NCBI GenBank assembly: GCA_036845225.1
Contig: DAIUEJ010000060.1
Coordinates: 1 to 12,997, forward strand
Direction of reading: 5' to 3'
DNA: 12,997 bases
Source of the DNA: FEN-680 sp036845225
Lineage (GTDB): Bacteria > Actinomycetota > Geothermincolia > Fen-727 > Anoxymicrobiaceae
Position 1 is the first letter of the stretch, and each line of letters starts with the position of its first letter. This document shows, in pieces, positions 1-6,275 of the stretch. The position numbers and the translations under genes were made by a program. The notes below the pieces were generated by a model that saw nothing but the letters and a program-made list of their open reading frames with translations, was not told where the DNA came from and made no database searches.

Positions 1-820
1 CCGAGAGAAAAGAGGTGAACTGCTTCGGGTCGACGGTCTCGATGTCGCTGTAATCCCCGATCGGCTTGAAGGCCGCATCCTCGCCGCCTGTATCGCTGTA
101 CCTGGGGAGAATATCCGGGATGCCCGGGTCCTTTTTCTGGTAGAGCACATAGGAGGGGTAAGTCGCGAGGACGATGTGGATGTTGTTACCGATCATGCGG
201 GCGGTCGAATAGGTGCCTTCATACTGGATGTTCCGGACGAGCGCCGGCTTCTCACGGTTGGAGATGTCGTACACACGGACGAACGTCAGGTTTCCCCTGG
301 GCGGCATGATGTCGGTATACGGCTTTGGGGTTTCCCCGGGGTACGTGGTGCCTATAACGACGAGCCGGTCCCCATTGATGAACAGGTTGACCTCGCTCGC
401 GCGCTGCAACTCGATCCGCGCAAGCACCCGCGCCTCCTGCGGCGGGTAAGCCTGGGCGATGATCACCGAGCCGCCGGAGACGGCATAGATGAACCTGCCG
501 TCGTTCTTCACGATGTCCGCCTCATCGACGCCCGCGACCTGCACGTTGGTGGTCGAGTGCTGGGGCGCCGCCTCTGAGGCGCCCGAGGTCTGCCCCGTCG
601 GCGCGGCCGACTTCATCATCATGTCCCCACGTGCGTAGCCGTTGGAGGACATTCCTTTCTTGAACGCTTTCAGGAATTCGCCGGGGGATTTGAACTTCTG
701 CAATGAGGAAAGCGGAGGTCGAGCGGATGTATCGGACCTTAGTAAGTAGAATGCGCCGACGCTAACGCCGGCTCCGAGGACCAGCACCAGGATGACAATC
801 AGAGCTACCGGCTTCTTCAT
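1..820 (-). CDS. Secreted/membrane-anchored beta-propeller domain protein (COG4880-like), 3' end missing
   Basis: The reading frame is open for 273 codons from an ATG at 820 to the left edge, so the C-terminus lies outside the window. A strong purine-rich ribosome site (GGGAGGGGG) sits just upstream of the ATG. Residues 1-4 are MKKP, followed by a hydrophobic stretch at about 5-26 that looks like an uncleaved signal anchor or signal peptide. A low-complexity linker to about residue 92 precedes the diagnostic block QVAGVDEADIVKNDGRFIYA (94-113). I recognise this block as the start of the C-terminal beta-propeller family distantly related to WD-40 repeats (COG4880, Pfam Beta_propel). Further strands follow, for example LTFVRVYDISNREKPALVR at 178-196. 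The protein should act outside the cytoplasmic membrane. Its ligand and function are unknown; family members are often several hundred residues longer. It is divergent from the ferredoxin gene at 966. Confidence 0.88.
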   Translation of the reverse strand, partial: MKKPVALIVILVLVLGAGVSVGAFYLLRSDTSARPPLSSLQKFKSPGEFLKAFKKGMSSNGYARGDMMMKSAAPTGQTSGASEAAPQHSTTNVQVAGVDEADIVKNDGRFIYAVSGGSVIIAQAYPPQEARVLARIELQRASEVNLFINGDRLVVIGTTYPGETPKPYTDIMPPRGNLTFVRVYDISNREKPALVRNIQYEGTYSTARMIGNNIHIVLATYPSYVLYQKKDPGIPDILPRYSDTGGEDAAFKPIGDYSDIETVDPKQFTSFLS

Positions 821-860
821 GAGAACCCCCTCCCTGACCAAGGACTGCCCAGTGTCTGCT

Positions 861-879
861 CCTGCGCGTTAGACGCAGG
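861..879. other. Small inverted repeat between divergent genes
   Basis: CCTGCG (861-866) and CGCAGG (874-879) form a perfect 6-bp inverted repeat with a 7-base loop. It lies in the 145-bp region between the divergent beta-propeller gene and the ferredoxin gene. It could be an operator or a hairpin, but there is no T-tract. I could not identify convincing -35/-10 pairs for either flanking gene; a TAATAT at 918-923 lacks a good -35 partner. Confidence 0.25.
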
Positions 880-965
880 TCCCGGCGAGCGGGTTTCCCG
901 GTTGCTCTCCCTCGATGTAATATCAGTCGACCGCGCCTGGCAGGCCTGCGTCTACAGGAGGGTCG

Positions 966-1778
966 ATGGAAAAGCAGAGGCTGATGGACAGGGGGAGGCT
1001 CCCGCTCCTGAGGATACGCGCGTTGTTCTCAGTAGGGTGGGGCTTCAAGCTCGCACGGGTGCCGAGCCTGAGGAGGTTGCATCCGTGGACCAGGCTCGAC
1101 AAGACGAACATCCGCTGGCTCCCGATCAACCAGGACATCGAACTGCCCACGAGCGCGCCCATGCCACCGAAACTGCTCGACCGTTTCATCGAAGAGGCAT
1201 CCCACAGGGTCGTCTACCGCGATTGCGTCTGCAGACAGGCGAACAAGTGCGAGCACTATCCCATCGGTATCGGCTGCCTTCAGATGGGGGACTCGGCCCT
1301 CGAAGCGCCTTCCTCACTGGTGCGCGAGGTCAGTGTCAGCGAGGCAAAGGAGTACGTCGCCAACGCCATCGACAACGGCCTGGTGCCCGTCGTCGGGAAG
1401 GTGCGGATAGACAACTTCATCTTCGGCATCAAGGACCGGGCCCGCCTGCTCACCGTATGTTTCTGCTGCGAGTGCTGCTGCATCACGCGCTTCAACCGGC
1501 ACGCGCCGGCGCAGTACCTGGACTCGCTGTTCCCACGCCTCGACGGCATCAGGATAGATGTGACTGACGAGTGCACCGGCTGCGGGACCTGCGCCGAGCA
1601 TTGTTACATCAAGGCCGTATCCATCACGGACGGCCGCGCTGTCATCGGCGACAAGTGCCGCGCCTGCGGGCGATGTGCCACGATGTGCCCTAACGACGCA
1701 GTGAAGATAACCATCGACGACCCCGAGTTCCTCGACAAGGCCTACGACGCCATCCGCGCGTACGTGAAGTACAACTGA
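966..1778 (+). CDS. Cysteine-rich 2x[4Fe-4S] ferredoxin-like protein
   Basis: This 270-residue protein has an ideal ribosome site (CAGGAGGG, about 4-6 bases before the ATG). The C-terminal domain carries two classical CxxCxxCxxxC motifs, C203/C206/C209/C213 and C231/C234/C237/C241, each followed in ferredoxin style, so two [4Fe-4S] clusters are expected. The upstream part has ten more cysteines in two groups: a CxC-x5-C-x8-C arrangement (C87, C89, C95, C104) and the dense block CFCCECCC (C165-C172). These could bind a further cluster or metal. There is no signal peptide and no membrane segment, so a cytoplasmic electron carrier or redox subunit is likely. The N-terminal 50 residues are basic. 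The gene is followed after 7 bases by the CDF-like gene, suggesting co-transcription. Its partner is not identifiable from context. The ferredoxin domain is certain; the role of the upper cysteines is inference. Confidence 0.85.
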   Translation: MEKQRLMDRGRLPLLRIRALFSVGWGFKLARVPSLRRLHPWTRLDKTNIRWLPINQDIELPTSAPMPPKLLDRFIEEASHRVVYRDCVCRQANKCEHYPIGIGCLQMGDSALEAPSSLVREVSVSEAKEYVANAIDNGLVPVVGKVRIDNFIFGIKDRARLLTVCFCCECCCITRFNRHAPAQYLDSLFPRLDGIRIDVTDECTGCGTCAEHCYIKAVSITDGRAVIGDKCRACGRCATMCPNDAVKITIDDPEFLDKAYDAIRAYVKYN

Positions 1779-1785
1779 GGTCAGC

Positions 1786-2418
1786 ATGGTGGACGCTGTT
1801 GCCACGGAACGCGAAAAGCAGATAAGGCTCGCGTTCCGGCTCGAATACTTCACCATCGCCTGGATGGTTGTGGAAGCGGGCGTCGCGATCACCTCGGGGA
1901 TCATTGCACATTCGATCGCCCTTATCGCCTTCGGGCTCGACTCACTGATCGAACTGTTCGCAGCTTTCGTCGTCATCTGGCAGTTGAGGGGCGTCGCCGA
2001 GGAGCAGGAGGCGAAGGAGGACGTCGCCCTCAGGCTCATCGCGATCACGTTCTTCGCGCTGGCGGCGTACGTCAGTGCCGAGGCGATATACGACCTCGTT
2101 AGCGGGTCGCGTCCCGAGGTGTCCATCGCCGGCATCGCGCTGGCCGCCGCCGCCATCGTGGTGATGCCGGTGCTCTCTTTCCTCAAGAAGCGGCTCGGGC
2201 GCAGCCTCGACAATTCGGCGCTGGAGGCGGATGGGGCCGAGTCACTGTTCTGCGGACTGCTCGCCGCAGTCCTGCTGGTCGGCCTCGCCCTGAACGCTGC
2301 CTTCGGGTGGTGGTGGGCGGACGCCGTGGCGGCGCTCGTCGTCGCAGTCTTCGCGGTGCGCGAAGGCATCGAGGCGTGGGTAGAAGCCTCTCCCGACGAA
2401 GAGGGGGAAGGACCGTGA
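1786..2418 (+). CDS. Divergent cation-efflux (CDF-type) membrane protein lacking the C-terminal domain
   Basis: This 210-residue protein has about six hydrophobic segments, roughly at 22-41, 43-65, 82-103, 112-132, 153-172 and 176-191. The blocks IALIAFGLDSLIELFAAF (44-61) and ALEADGAESLFCGLLAAVLL (145-164), then LNAAFGWWWADAVAAL (169-184), are characteristic of a short cation transporter subfamily of the CDF superfamily. Compared with the canonical zinc site (paired H/D-x3-D in TM2 and TM5), the positions here read D52-x3-E56 and E152-x3-C156, so metal specificity is uncertain. The cytoplasmic C-terminal domain is absent; the protein ends in an acidic tail. The start is ATG 1786 with GAGGT a few bases upstream. 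Its stop overlaps the next gene's GTG by four bases (GTGA), so the two are almost certainly translationally coupled. It is probably a metal or cation exporter; the substrate cannot be told. Confidence 0.82.
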   Translation: MVDAVATEREKQIRLAFRLEYFTIAWMVVEAGVAITSGIIAHSIALIAFGLDSLIELFAAFVVIWQLRGVAEEQEAKEDVALRLIAITFFALAAYVSAEAIYDLVSGSRPEVSIAGIALAAAAIVVMPVLSFLKKRLGRSLDNSALEADGAESLFCGLLAAVLLVGLALNAAFGWWWADAVAALVVAVFAVREGIEAWVEASPDEEGEGP

Positions 2419-3047
2419 GAAACGTAGAGATCAAAGCCAGGATATCGAGCATCGGCGAGATCCAGGGCAAGCTCGCGGGTATGGGCGTCGCTGACCCGAC
2501 CTCCCGCTTAGCACAGGTGGACACCTACTTCGATGTCCCGGATGGACGGATGAAGCTCCGGGAGTTCGTTGACGACCAGCACGCTGCGAGCGAGCTCATC
2601 TTCTACAAGCGTGCGAACGACTCCGGTGCCAAGCTGTCGGAGTACGAGATTGTGGAGGTGCAAGACCCTGACGCGACGAAGCAACTGCTCTCCGCTGCTC
2701 TGGGTGTCAAGGCCATCGTCGAGAAACAAAGGCATCTCTACATGCTGGGCCGCACGCGCGTCCACCTTGACGAGGTAAAGGACCTCGGCTCGTTCCTCGA
2801 GATAGAAGTCGTCCTGGCCGAAGGCGAACCGCTGACCGATGGGGAAGCCGAGGCTAGGTCTATCATGAAGGACCTCGACATCAATGCGGGTGACCTCGTC
2901 TCAGACTCCTACAGCGATCTGATGATAGATCAGGCAGCGTCCGAAATCCGGAAAGGCGTCGAGTGCGGTCTAGCGGATACTATCGCCGGCAGGGTTTACA
3001 CGGTAGAAGAGTTGCTCGAGGAGGAGGAGAAGGGGCGCAGAGCATAG
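2415..3047 (+). CDS. CYTH-domain protein, class IV adenylate cyclase (CyaB) type, with acidic C-terminal extension
   Basis: This 210-residue protein starts at GTG 2415, overlapping the preceding stop (GTGA) with a GGGGGAAGGA ribosome site in front. The N-terminus MRNVEIKARI carries the E-x-K signature of the CYTH triphosphate tunnel fold. Other typical blocks are QVDTYFDVPDGRMKLRE (34-50), ELIFYKRANDSGAKLSEYEI (60-79), RHLYMLGRTRVHLDEV (106-121) and SFLEIEVVL (126-134). This pattern matches COG1437 class IV cyclase-like proteins, which bind nucleoside triphosphates with divalent metal and may make cAMP or hydrolyse inorganic or organic triphosphates. The usual fold ends near SYSDLM (165-170). 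About 40 further residues follow, including AGRVYTVEELLEEEE (191-205), which look like an added segment. It is the last gene of a three-gene unit. The CYTH assignment is firm; cyclase activity is not proved by sequence. Confidence 0.85.
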   Translation: MRNVEIKARISSIGEIQGKLAGMGVADPTSRLAQVDTYFDVPDGRMKLREFVDDQHAASELIFYKRANDSGAKLSEYEIVEVQDPDATKQLLSAALGVKAIVEKQRHLYMLGRTRVHLDEVKDLGSFLEIEVVLAEGEPLTDGEAEARSIMKDLDINAGDLVSDSYSDLMIDQAASEIRKGVECGLADTIAGRVYTVEELLEEEEKGRRA

Positions 3048-3186
3048 ATGTCGTCAGGTTGAACCGCGGCGATGGAGGTGGGTTGTCTGCGTAGCCTCCG
3101 CAGCGTTCACAAGTCCGTACAGTCTGAGTCTTGATGCGAGGACCAGCAAGCAAACAAGCTGCCTCCAGCGCCCCCATCAACCCAAC

Positions 3187-3217
3187 AAAAAAGGCGGGCA
3201 ACGAATTGCCCGCCTTT
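3187..3217. terminator. Bidirectional intrinsic terminator
   Basis: AAAGGCGGGCAA (3190-3201) and TTGCCCGCCTTT (3206-3217) form a perfect 12-bp stem closed by a four-base loop (CGAA on plus, TTCG on minus). Read on the minus strand it is followed by six T (A6 at 3187-3192 on plus), making a strong terminator 16 bases past the gcvH stop. On the plus strand the T-run is only three bases, so it would end the CYTH-gene transcript less efficiently. The 139 bases between the CYTH stop and this stem hold nothing else I can support. Confidence 0.88.
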
Positions 3218-3233
3218 AGTTATCTCGTTGAGG

Positions 3234-3617
3234 CTATCCCTCTTCGCCCGCCACCAGTTCCTTGTACTCGGCGGCTGACAGGAGGCTGTCCATCTCGCCC
3301 GCATCGGTCATGTCGATGAGGGCGACCCAGCCCTTGCCGTAGGGGTCCTCGTTGATGGTCTCGGGCGCGTCCTCCACCTCGGGGTTGACCTCCTTGATGC
3401 TGCCGGAGATCGGCGCGTACAGGTCCGATACCGACTTGCGCGACTCGATCTCGCCGAACGCCTCGCCAGCCTCGACGTCCGCTCCCGGCTCAGGGGTCTC
3501 GATGAACACTATCTCACCGAGCTGGTCCTGGGCGTAGAAGGTTATCCCAATGGTGCCGTCGGAACGCACCCACATGTGCTCTTTGTGATACTTGAGATCT
3601 TCCGGAAAATTATCCAT
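3234..3617 (-). CDS. gcvH: Glycine cleavage system H protein (lipoyl carrier)
   Basis: This 127-residue protein is the normal length for GcvH. It carries the methylamine intermediate on a lipoyl-lysine between GcvP, GcvT and the L protein. The block GEIESRKSVSDLYAPISG (55-72) contains the lipoylation site at K61, and INEDPYGKGWVALI (88-101) is the usual C-terminal signature. The start chosen is ATG 3617, six bases after AGGAG; ATG 3623, two codons upstream, is also in frame but abuts that AGGAG and could be used only with the AAGGA further back. The gene stands alone: no gcvT, gcvP or lipoate ligase gene is visible nearby. It has its own promoter and its own terminator, so it is a single-gene transcript. 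Stand-alone GcvH copies can also serve as a lipoyl donor or scaffold for lipoate synthesis; that role here is only a possibility. Confidence 0.96.
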   Translation of the reverse strand: MDNFPEDLKYHKEHMWVRSDGTIGITFYAQDQLGEIVFIETPEPGADVEAGEAFGEIESRKSVSDLYAPISGSIKEVNPEVEDAPETINEDPYGKGWVALIDMTDAGEMDSLLSAAEYKELVAGEEG

Positions 3618-3646
3618 AGCCATCTCCTTCCTTGTAGTCCCAAAGG

Positions 3647-3675
3647 AATATATCAAATGGCGATAGCTAATTCAA
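3647..3675 (-). promoter_or_regulatory. gcvH promoter (sigma-70-type)
   Basis: Read on the minus strand, TTGAAT (plus 3670-3675) is separated by exactly 17 bases from TATATT (plus 3647-3652). Transcription would start near 3640, giving a short leader of about 23 bases that contains the AAGGAAGGAG ribosome site of gcvH. The -35 box overlaps the 10-bp palindrome TTCAATTGAA (3671-3680), shared with the divergent promoter. Confidence 0.6.
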
Positions 3676-3701
3676 TTGAAACCTTACAGTACAGATATAA
3701 T
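3676..3701 (+). promoter_or_regulatory. Promoter of the membrane-anchored protein gene, possibly leaderless
   Basis: A perfect TATAAT lies at 3696-3701, six bases before the ATG at 3708, so transcription would begin at or within a base or two of the start codon. There is no ribosome binding site in front of that ATG, as expected for a leaderless mRNA. The best upstream hexamer is TTGAAA (3676-3681), but the spacer is only 14 bases, shorter than the usual 16-18. The region is clearly more AT-rich than its surroundings. Confidence 0.45.
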
Positions 3702-3707
3702 GGTTTC

Positions 3708-4808
3708 ATGGCTGAAACACGGGTCGAACAGCGCGTCGTGCAGGTTAAAAAATACGTAGAGAAAAACAGGGGCTGGCGCCCGCGGGGGCGGACCGTGATC
3801 TACCTGGCGGTGATGGTCGTTGCCCTGGTGCTCGCGGCCATCTTCGTCCCTCGCATCCTCCCCGGGACCATTAATGACTCCGAAACCCTCCTCGGCCTCG
3901 GGCCGGCCATCGAGGTCGTGCCGCTCTTCGGAGGGGCGCATCACCAGTACGTGCCCGGGCCACCGGAAGGCGAGGGTTACTCCACCTGGTCGATCTCTCA
4001 GAGCCGGGAGGAGATAGTCGTCGGATGGTTTCACAAGGCCGGCGGCAAGGTGGACAAGGTGAGCGTCCAGAGCAGGAGCGCGTACAGCGGGAGGCTGCAG
4101 GTCGAGTGGCCGTTCGAGGGCAAGGGCAACGACCCGGAGGTGAAACAGGTCGGGTTCCTGCCGCAGCACAACCAGATATGGTTCCTCTCCTCAGGCAGGC
4201 TGAACCTGATCGACATCAAGAGCGGCGCAATCGTCGACTATCCGTACAAGGGGCCCGGCGGACGGGGCAGCCTGCCGGCGCCGAAGGCGATCACTTATGC
4301 CGGGTTCTCACCGAAGGGCGGCGAGCTCGCGTACGCGGAAGGCGGAAAGCTGACGCTCCTCACCGGCCTGGGCACCGGGCGTGACCGCAAACCGCTCCGG
4401 GCCGAAACCGTCCTGTTGCCGGGAGCCACAAAGGACACTGCCGGGCGCGTGGTGAACGGCCGCATCGAGAGCTTCGCCTGGGTCCAGGAAGGATTGCTGG
4501 CGATCATCGTCGCGCGCGGCAGCGGTGCCTCGCAGCCCACGGCGATCTATTACGCAAACGTCGCCGATGCGGCACCCCGCATCGAGCTCAAGATACCCGC
4601 CCCGAGCGACGGGCGCTTCGTGAGTATCAGCCAGTCGCCGGCGGCCCCGCCGATGTTCGCTGTGCTTTTCGCCTCAGGGCTGCGGGCCTCCACCTCCAAG
4701 CCGCCCGCGTATTCCGTACGCGCGTACGACGTCGCCGGCAAGCTCAAGACCCAGTTCCGCATGCCCTCCGGCGCCTGGGCGCCCCCGCTCTCATGGGCCT
4801 CTCCCTGA
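3708..4808 (+). CDS. Membrane-anchored extracytoplasmic protein of unknown function
   Basis: The protein is 366 residues from ATG 3708. A basic cytoplasmic N-terminus (to about residue 28, with RGWRPRGR) is followed by one hydrophobic segment at about 29-48. The rest is a soluble domain, predicted outside the membrane. It is rich in short strand-turn repeats such as IVVGWFHKAGGKVDKVSVQ, VGFLPQHNQIWFLSSGRLNLI, YAGFSPKGGELAYAEGGKLTLL and SFAWVQEGLLAIIVARG, which suggest a WD40/TolB-like beta-propeller; that is inference from pattern. No catalytic motif or cysteine-rich site is seen. An alternative start at ATG 3657 would add 17 residues and has AAAGGA nine bases upstream. Its extra codons, however, are AT-rich, overlie the promoter and are unlike the gene's GC-rich codon use, so I reject it. 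The stop lies within a 6-bp hairpin GGCCTC-tccct-GAGGCC (4796-4812) that has no T-tract. Confidence 0.72.
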   Translation: MAETRVEQRVVQVKKYVEKNRGWRPRGRTVIYLAVMVVALVLAAIFVPRILPGTINDSETLLGLGPAIEVVPLFGGAHHQYVPGPPEGEGYSTWSISQSREEIVVGWFHKAGGKVDKVSVQSRSAYSGRLQVEWPFEGKGNDPEVKQVGFLPQHNQIWFLSSGRLNLIDIKSGAIVDYPYKGPGGRGSLPAPKAITYAGFSPKGGELAYAEGGKLTLLTGLGTGRDRKPLRAETVLLPGATKDTAGRVVNGRIESFAWVQEGLLAIIVARGSGASQPTAIYYANVADAAPRIELKIPAPSDGRFVSISQSPAAPPMFAVLFASGLRASTSKPPAYSVRAYDVAGKLKTQFRMPSGAWAPPLSWASP

Positions 4809-4842
4809 GGCCGTCGGCAGGCTGACCGCTCTGTTTCGCAAC

Positions 4843-4871
4843 TTTTCAAAACCCTACGAAACCAATAGAAT
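4843..4871 (+). promoter_or_regulatory. Candidate promoter of the leuC-ilvC cluster
   Basis: TTTTCA (4843-4848) and TAGAAT (4866-4871) are separated by 17 bases in a locally AT-rich stretch between the orphan gene and leuC. Each matches the sigma-70 consensus at four and five of six positions. Transcription would start near 4878 and leave a leader of about 67 bases before the leuC GTG. Confidence 0.45.
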
Positions 4872-4883
4872 GAAATGCTGACA

Positions 4884-4918
4884 GTTCCCCACCGGGGCCT
4901 CAGGCCTTAGGGGGGAAC
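4884..4918 (+). promoter_or_regulatory. Hairpin-forming leader before leuC
   Basis: GTTCCCC (4884-4890) pairs with GGGGAAC (4912-4918), enclosing an inner GGCC-tca-GGCC stem (4896-4906). The same CCCC (4887-4890) could instead pair with the adjacent GGGG (4894-4897). The structure ends 10 bases before the GGAGGG ribosome site, so it could affect translation or early elongation. There is no T-tract and no T-box core sequence. A short frame from ATG 4875 to TAG 4910 (MLTVPHRGLRP) lies across it, with only two Leu and one Val codons and no ribosome site. Confidence 0.3.
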
Positions 4919-4944
4919 AACGATTATTGGAGGGAAATATCAGC

Positions 4945-6198
4945 GTGGGCAAGACGATTTCCGAGAAAATACTGTCGAGTCATTCTGAGCACGACGCCCG
5001 GGCGGGCGATATAGTGATCGCCGAACTCGACTTCGTCATGGCCCAGGACGGCACGGCGCCGCTGGCGATACGCTCATTCGAGGGCATGGGCGGCGACAGG
5101 GTTGCCATGGAGGGCAAGGCCGCGCTCTGCATCGACCATAGCGCCCCGAGCCCGCTGAGAGCGATATCGCAGCTGCACGCCCTGATGCGCGAGTTCGCCG
5201 ATAAATACGGGCTGGAACTGAATGACGTCGGCGAAGGCGTCTGCCACCAGGTGATGCTCGACAAGGCGCACGCGCTTCCCGGCAGCCTGGTCATCGGCGC
5301 GGACTCACACACCTGCACCTACGGCGCGGTCAACGCCTTCGCGACCGGGGTAGGCTCGACCGACCTCGCCGCGGGGCTGCTCTCCGGGTCGCTGTGGTTC
5401 AGGGTCCCTGAGACCATGAAAGTCACCGTGAGAGGAAAGCTGGCGGACGGCGTCTACGCCAAGGACATCGCGCTCATGATGGTCGGGGACATCACCGCCG
5501 ACGGCGCCACCTACATGGCGCTCGAGATCGGCGGACCCGCGATCTCGGACCTCGCTCTGGACGGCAGGCTCACCATCAGCAACCTTGCGGTCGAGATGGG
5601 CGCCAAGGCCGGCCTGATGGAGGCTGACGAGAAGACGCTGGCGTTCTTCGAGGGTAGGACGACTGAGGAGTTCACGCCGGTATCGCCCGATGCGGACGCC
5701 GCGTACGCCGAGGAGAGGGAGTACGACGTGTCCACCCTCGGCCCCCGGGTCGCTCGGCCGCATACGGTCGATAACGTGGTCGGGGTCGAAGAGGTCGAGG
5801 GGACGCCCATCGCCGAAGGGCTCATCGGGACCTGCACCAATGGCAGGCTTGACGACCTCCGTGCCGCGGCCGCCATCGTAAAAGGAAACAAGGTCGCGCA
5901 CGGCGTGAGGATGATCGTCGCGCCCGCGTCACGCGAAGTGATGCTCGACGCCCTTCGCGAGGGCCTCATAGAGGTGTTCACCGAGGCCGGCGCGTCTGTG
6001 ATGTGCCCGGGATGCGCCTCCTGCGTAGGTACCCACCAGGGCATACCGGCGGACGGAGAGAACGTCATCTCGACCGCGAACAGGAACTTCAAGGGTCGGA
6101 TGGGCAACCCTGAGGCGTTCATCTACCTGGCTTCGCCGGCTACTGTCGCGGCGAGCTGCCTGAAGGGCGAGATAACAGACCCGAGAAAGATGATCTGA
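4945..6198 (+). CDS. leuC: 3-isopropylmalate dehydratase / homoaconitase-family large subunit
   Basis: This 417-residue aconitase-superfamily large subunit uses a [4Fe-4S] cluster to isomerise a hydroxy-tricarboxylate such as 2- to 3-isopropylmalate. Start GTG 4945 follows GGAGGG by ten bases; an in-frame TTG at 4927 precedes that site and is unlikely. Diagnostic blocks are VIGADSHTCTYGAVNAFATG (116-135), IGTCTNGRLDDLR (294-306) and CPGCASCVGTHQGIPADGE (354-372). Probable cluster ligands are C297, C357 and C360, with an additional C354. STANRNFKGRMGNP (376-389) is the substrate and active-site loop typical of the family. The short form with a separate small subunit matches the archaeal-type LeuC/HacA subfamily rather than the longer E. 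coli LeuC. The next gene encodes the small subunit. Substrate could be isopropylmalate, citrate or isocitrate, homoaconitate or methylmalate; the neighbouring dehydrogenase favours a tricarboxylate (see findings). Confidence 0.92.
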   Translation: MGKTISEKILSSHSEHDARAGDIVIAELDFVMAQDGTAPLAIRSFEGMGGDRVAMEGKAALCIDHSAPSPLRAISQLHALMREFADKYGLELNDVGEGVCHQVMLDKAHALPGSLVIGADSHTCTYGAVNAFATGVGSTDLAAGLLSGSLWFRVPETMKVTVRGKLADGVYAKDIALMMVGDITADGATYMALEIGGPAISDLALDGRLTISNLAVEMGAKAGLMEADEKTLAFFEGRTTEEFTPVSPDADAAYAEEREYDVSTLGPRVARPHTVDNVVGVEEVEGTPIAEGLIGTCTNGRLDDLRAAAAIVKGNKVAHGVRMIVAPASREVMLDALREGLIEVFTEAGASVMCPGCASCVGTHQGIPADGENVISTANRNFKGRMGNPEAFIYLASPATVAASCLKGEITDPRKMI

Positions 6199-6200
6199 CC

Positions 6201-6275
6201 CCCTCACCCTGCCCTCTCCCCCCAGGGGAGAGGGGAATACAGGAAGCCACTCCTCACAGGGGGAGAGGGGAATAC
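6201..6275. repeat. Palindromic dispersed-type repeat with duplicated arm between leuC and leuD
   Basis: CCCTCTCCCC (6212-6221) and GGGGAGAGGG (6225-6234) form a 10-bp stem with a three-base loop, preceded by CCCTCACCCT. The right arm is repeated 34 bases on: AGGGGAGAGGGGAATAC at 6224-6240 and AGGGGGAGAGGGGAATAC at 6258-6275. Elements of this CCCTCACCC-GCCCTCTCCCC type recur between genes in many bacterial genomes, and on the minus strand they read as a Leu-Gly-Gly-Glu-Gly peptide pattern. It fills most of the 115-bp leuC-leuD gap, which is unusually long for subunits of one enzyme. There is no T-tract, so termination is not expected. Confidence 0.7.

Noticed and set aside
176..577. Plus-strand frames opposite the beta-propeller gene
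   Set aside because: The minus strand has a continuous 273-codon frame with a signature motif, a signal anchor and a strong ribosome site; the plus-strand frames have none of these.
1314..2369. Long minus-strand frame across the ferredoxin and CDF-like genes
   Set aside because: It is antisense to two well-supported genes and has low-complexity composition without recognisable motifs.
3657..3707. Upstream ATG start for the membrane-anchored protein
   Set aside because: The added 17 codons are AT-rich, overlap both promoters and do not resemble the rest of the gene.
4875..4910. Leucine/valine attenuator leader peptide
   Set aside because: The 11-codon frame has only two Leu and one Val codons, no ribosome site, and its ATG lies too close to the proposed -10 box.
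4809..4944. T-box riboswitch for branched-chain amino acids before leuC
   Set aside because: The leader is only about 70 bases from the likely start and lacks the conserved T-box core sequence and a terminator with a T-run.
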